64,000 nucleotides of DNA from an uncultured Flavobacteriaceae bacterium. GTDB taxonomy: Bacteria > Bacteroidota > Bacteroidia > Flavobacteriales > Flavobacteriaceae. How positions within the stretch are numbered: position 1 is the first letter of the stretch; the number at the start of each line of letters is the position of its first letter. The translations under genes and the position numbers were made by a program. The stretch spans positions 1 to 64,000 of the forward strand of contig CANKYF010000010.1 of the NCBI GenBank assembly GCA_947487895.1, in the 5' to 3' direction. The notes below the pieces were generated by a model. It saw only the letters and a program-made list of their open reading frames with translations, was not told the DNA's origin and searched no databases. This document shows, one piece after another, positions 61,448 through 64,000 of this stretch.

Positions 61448-62500
61448 TTATATACCTAAAACACTCTTCAAATAATTCTCATCAATATCTCCTCCAGCAA
61501 AATCATCAAAACTGCGCTCAGCCGCTTCAATAATATGGCTTTTAATAAATGGCGCACCTTCTCTTGCGCCTTGTTCTGACGATTTAATACAACACTCCCA
61601 CTCCATTACGGCCCATAAATCTAGTTCATACTTCGTCAATTTGGTGAAAATGCTTTTAAAGTCTACTTGTCCGTCTCCTAAACTTCTAAAGCGTCCTGCT
61701 CTATCTTTCCAGTCTGCATAGCCTCCATATACACCTTGTCTTCCTGTTGGATTAAACTCGGCATCTTTTACATGAAATGCGCGAATGCGTTCGTGATAAA
61801 TATCTATAAACGATAAATAATCTAATTGTTGCAATACAAAATGACTTGGATCATACAATAAATTAGCTCTAGAGTGATTTCCTGTAGCTTCTAAAAAACG
61901 CTCATAAGAAATGCCATCGTGTAAATCCTCTCCTGGATGAATTTCATAACATACATCAACCCCTTGTTCATCAAAATGATTCAAGATAGGAAGCCATCTG
62001 TTTGCTAACTCTTTAAAACCCATTTCTACCAATCCGTTAGGTCTCTGAGGCCAAGGATACACTGTATGCCACATTAACGCTCCTGAAAAAGACGCATGAG
62101 ATTTTAACCCTAATCTTCTACTAGCTGTTCCACATTTTTTCACAAAGCCTATAGCCCATTCTGTTCTTGCTTTTGGGTTTCCTCTAACTTCTTCTGGTGC
62201 AAAACCATCAAACATGGTATCATAAGCTGGATTTACGGCTACCAATTGCCCTTGTAAATGAGTGGACAATTCAGTAATCTCTAATCCATAAGATTGCACT
62301 TTTCCTTTTAACTCATCACAATAGGTTTGACTTTCAGCTGCTTTTTCAATATCAATTAAGCTAGATTCCCAAGTTGGAATTTGTATGCCTTTATACCCTA
62401 AATCTGCTGCCCATTTACAGATACCATCTAAGGTATTAAATGGTGCTTCACTCCCTGCAAACTGCGCTAAAAAAACCGCTGGTCCTTTAATTGTTTTCAT
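61448..62500 (-). CDS. Sugar phosphate isomerase/epimerase-family TIM barrel
   Basis: A 350-residue AP-endonuclease-2-fold protein: CKWAADLGYKGIQIPTWES (about 28-46), VCYEIHPGEDLHD (about 157-169), NLLYDPSHFVLQQLD, AFHVKDAEFNPTGRQGVYGG (about 240-259; metal-site His and Asp) and VMEWEC (about 298-303; metal-site Glu). It probably isomerises or epimerises a keto- or deoxy-sugar in the cytoplasm. It lies 14 bp after the Gfo/Idh/MocA gene. Confidence 0.86.
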   Translation of the reverse strand: MKTIKGPAVFLAQFAGSEAPFNTLDGICKWAADLGYKGIQIPTWESSLIDIEKAAESQTYCDELKGKVQSYGLEITELSTHLQGQLVAVNPAYDTMFDGFAPEEVRGNPKARTEWAIGFVKKCGTASRRLGLKSHASFSGALMWHTVYPWPQRPNGLVEMGFKELANRWLPILNHFDEQGVDVCYEIHPGEDLHDGISYERFLEATGNHSRANLLYDPSHFVLQQLDYLSFIDIYHERIRAFHVKDAEFNPTGRQGVYGGYADWKDRAGRFRSLGDGQVDFKSIFTKLTKYELDLWAVMEWECCIKSSEQGAREGAPFIKSHIIEAAERSFDDFAGGDIDENYLKSVLGI

Positions 62501-62514
62501 CTGTTAATTTAATT

Positions 62515-63648
62515 TTATAAATCTAACCAAACATTACCTTTCTTGTGAGACTCCACACATTTTTCAATGAATTTCATCCCTCTAACGCCATCGTTTATAT
62601 TAGGATATTCTCCAGCATCATGATCTAGACCTTTAATGGCTTTTGCTACACCATAATATATATTCCCCATAGAATCAAAAATCCCTTCTGGGTGCCCAGG
62701 AGGTAATTTTGTACCATCTAAAGACACCGTTCCGTTATAAGCATGTCCTGGTTTTAACAGCTGGACAGGTTTATCATCGGTTAAGTGATATAAATAGTTT
62801 GGATTTTCCTGTTTCCAATTAAAGCCTCCTTTGGTACCATAAACTTTCACTGCAAGACCATTTTCCTCTCCTGTAGCTATTTGGCTTGCTCTGATAACAC
62901 CTTTTACATATTCCGAAAAACGAATTAAAACAGTACCGTCTACATCCAGTTGATTGTCGGCATATCTGGTGTTCAAATCTGCAAGCACTGTTTGAACCTC
63001 CATACCCGTAAGGTATTCGGCCATATTGAAAGCATGCGTTCCAATATCTCCAATACAGCTACTGATACCGGCTTTTTCAGGATCCAATCTCCAAATAGTT
63101 TTCCTAAGCTCTTTATCTTGAAGTACAGGATTTATCCAACCTTGGTAATACTGAATATCAACTTTTTGAACTTCACCTATTACACCAGACTGAATCATTT
63201 CACGCATTTGACGCACCATTGGATACCCTGTATAGGTATAAGTTACAGCAAAAACTGTTTTAGATTTTTCTAAAGCTGTTTCTAATATAAATGCTTCATC
63301 TAAAGTAGTTGTTAATGGCTTTTCGCAAATGACATGAAATCCATTGTCAATGAGTTTTTTTGCCATTGGAAAGTGCAAGAAGTTTGGTGTTAAAACAGAA
63401 ACTACCTGTATTCTTTCATCTTCCGGAAGTTGAGTTTCTTCTTCAACAAAAGTGTCAAAATCTTTATATATTCTATCTGTTCTTATCCCTAATTTCTCAG
63501 CGAAACCAATATTTTCTTCAAAATCTGGATTAAATACACCTCCAACAATTTCGTATTGATCGTGCATTGCAGAAGCTACTCTATGTAACACTCCTATAAG
63601 GGAATCTCCCCCTCCTCCTAAAACACCTAATTTTATTTTTTGTGCCAT
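62515..63648 (-). CDS. Gfo/Idh/MocA family oxidoreductase
   Basis: A 377-residue NAD(P)-dependent sugar dehydrogenase: KLGVLGGGGDSLIGVLHR (Rossmann, about 5-22), VVSVLTPNFLHFPMAKKL (about 83-100), HVICEKPLTTTLDEA (about 104-118; EKP with the catalytic Lys), and GDIGTHAFNMAEYLTG with catalytic Asp/His (about 198-213). It would oxidise a sugar carbon, matching a 3-keto-sugar pathway with the DUF1080 and isomerase genes. It lies 57 bp after the transporter gene. Confidence 0.88.
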   Translation of the reverse strand: MAQKIKLGVLGGGGDSLIGVLHRVASAMHDQYEIVGGVFNPDFEENIGFAEKLGIRTDRIYKDFDTFVEEETQLPEDERIQVVSVLTPNFLHFPMAKKLIDNGFHVICEKPLTTTLDEAFILETALEKSKTVFAVTYTYTGYPMVRQMREMIQSGVIGEVQKVDIQYYQGWINPVLQDKELRKTIWRLDPEKAGISSCIGDIGTHAFNMAEYLTGMEVQTVLADLNTRYADNQLDVDGTVLIRFSEYVKGVIRASQIATGEENGLAVKVYGTKGGFNWKQENPNYLYHLTDDKPVQLLKPGHAYNGTVSLDGTKLPPGHPEGIFDSMGNIYYGVAKAIKGLDHDAGEYPNINDGVRGMKFIEKCVESHKKGNVWLDL

Positions 63649-63705
63649 TTAATAATAATTATAATCTAAATATGTTTCTACTTACTGTAATGTAATCTTG
63701 TTTTT

Positions 63706-64000
63706 TTAAACTCTTTTCGCTTCTAGTTTTTTACGTTGGGTGTATAATATTCCAAAAAGCACCACTAATACCATTGGAAAAATAGCAATGTTACTTAAGG
63801 TTTCCTGACCCGCCATTAACTCTGCTTGTTCTACAGAAGCACCAGCCTCTATAGCTGTTGTTTTCGCACTGTCTAACCAAGAGCCTATTACTGGTTGCCA
63901 AATACTTGTTGCAAACATACCTGCTCCACCAATTAATGACATCCCTAACGCACCCGTTTTTGGGATGTACTCACTAACAAAACCAATCATTGTTGGCCAG
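63706..64000 (-). CDS. MFS transporter, C-terminal part (runs out of the window)
   Basis: The reading frame stays open to the window edge (first visible residues WPTMIGFVSEYIPKTGALG), so only the last 98 codons are seen. Two or three hydrophobic helices appear, the last at IAIFPMVLVVLFGILYTQRKK, with a short basic tail. The WPTM-GF and PKTGALGMSLIGG patterns are typical of sugar/nucleoside MFS permeases linked to Gfo/Idh/MocA genes. It probably imports the sugar processed by the genes that follow. Confidence 0.75.
   Translation of the reverse strand, partial: WPTMIGFVSEYIPKTGALGMSLIGGAGMFATSIWQPVIGSWLDSAKTTAIEAGASVEQAELMAGQETLSNIAIFPMVLVVLFGILYTQRKKLEAKRV

Overview
The window comes from an AT-rich (by eye roughly one-third GC) chromosome of a marine-type Bacteroidota, most likely a member of the Flavobacteriaceae. 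The signs are a type IX secretion (T9SS) sorting domain, many short-signal lipoproteins, promoters of the TTG/TAnnTTTG type without Shine-Dalgarno sequences, the N-acetylcitrulline route to arginine, an ExbB-ExbD-TonB operon and several polysaccharide-active enzymes. It reads as ordinary chromosome: no integrase, transposase, phage gene or CRISPR array was seen.

Layout. 1-7.6 kb: tRNA-Val, an exbB-exbD-tonB-folC operon, an NhaD-type antiporter, an amino-acid dehydrogenase and anmK, all on the minus strand. 7.6-20.6 kb: an acyl-CoA dehydrogenase, then an arsenosugar biosynthesis locus on the plus strand (AhpD-like protein, ArsS radical SAM enzyme, rhodanese, TIGR04282 transferase, purine nucleoside phosphorylase, ArsM, and after a gap DUF547 and TIGR04283 transferase). 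The gap holds a minus-strand ECF sigma/anti-sigma operon with two DUF4097 proteins and a DUF2268-type protease. 20.6-28.2 kb: ankyrin and AraC-type genes with a decayed duplicate, a phosphatase, and an envelope operon (DUF547, beta-barrel, GH113-like, lipoprotein, BamA-like). 28.4-33.8 kb: flavin oxidoreductase, membrane iron-sulfur protein and two glycosyltransferases. 33.8-38 kb: cupin, cupredoxin lipoprotein and a compact HaeIII-like type II restriction-modification operon with its own regulator and operator, bracketed by two copies of a palindromic element. 38-43.9 kb: three-gene pyridine nucleotide transhydrogenase, alpha/beta hydrolase and a GH50-like agarase-type enzyme. 44-59.6 kb: a long arginine/proline biosynthesis operon. 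59.6-64 kb: a sugar-oxidation cluster (ThuA, DUF1080, sugar isomerase, Gfo/Idh/MocA, start of an MFS transporter).

The arginine/proline operon runs GNAT-argG-argC-proC-argD-proA-proB-(secreted T9SS protein, second GNAT)-argF'-argB-argE-argH. It starts from a well-formed Bacteroidota promoter about 290 nt upstream of its first gene. That leader carries a 30-codon reading frame whose stop codon lies in a hairpin, with two identical 8-nt segments able to compete for the same partner: a candidate attenuator. Several looser joints of the operon contain palindromic repeats, while other joints are tight.

The points most worth following up are this leader, the arsenosugar pathway with its phosphorylase and CofC-like transferase, the 1025-residue T9SS protein in which a TIM barrel seems to be split by a second set of FG-GAP-like repeats, and the AraC/ankyrin duplication with a conserved perfect palindrome.
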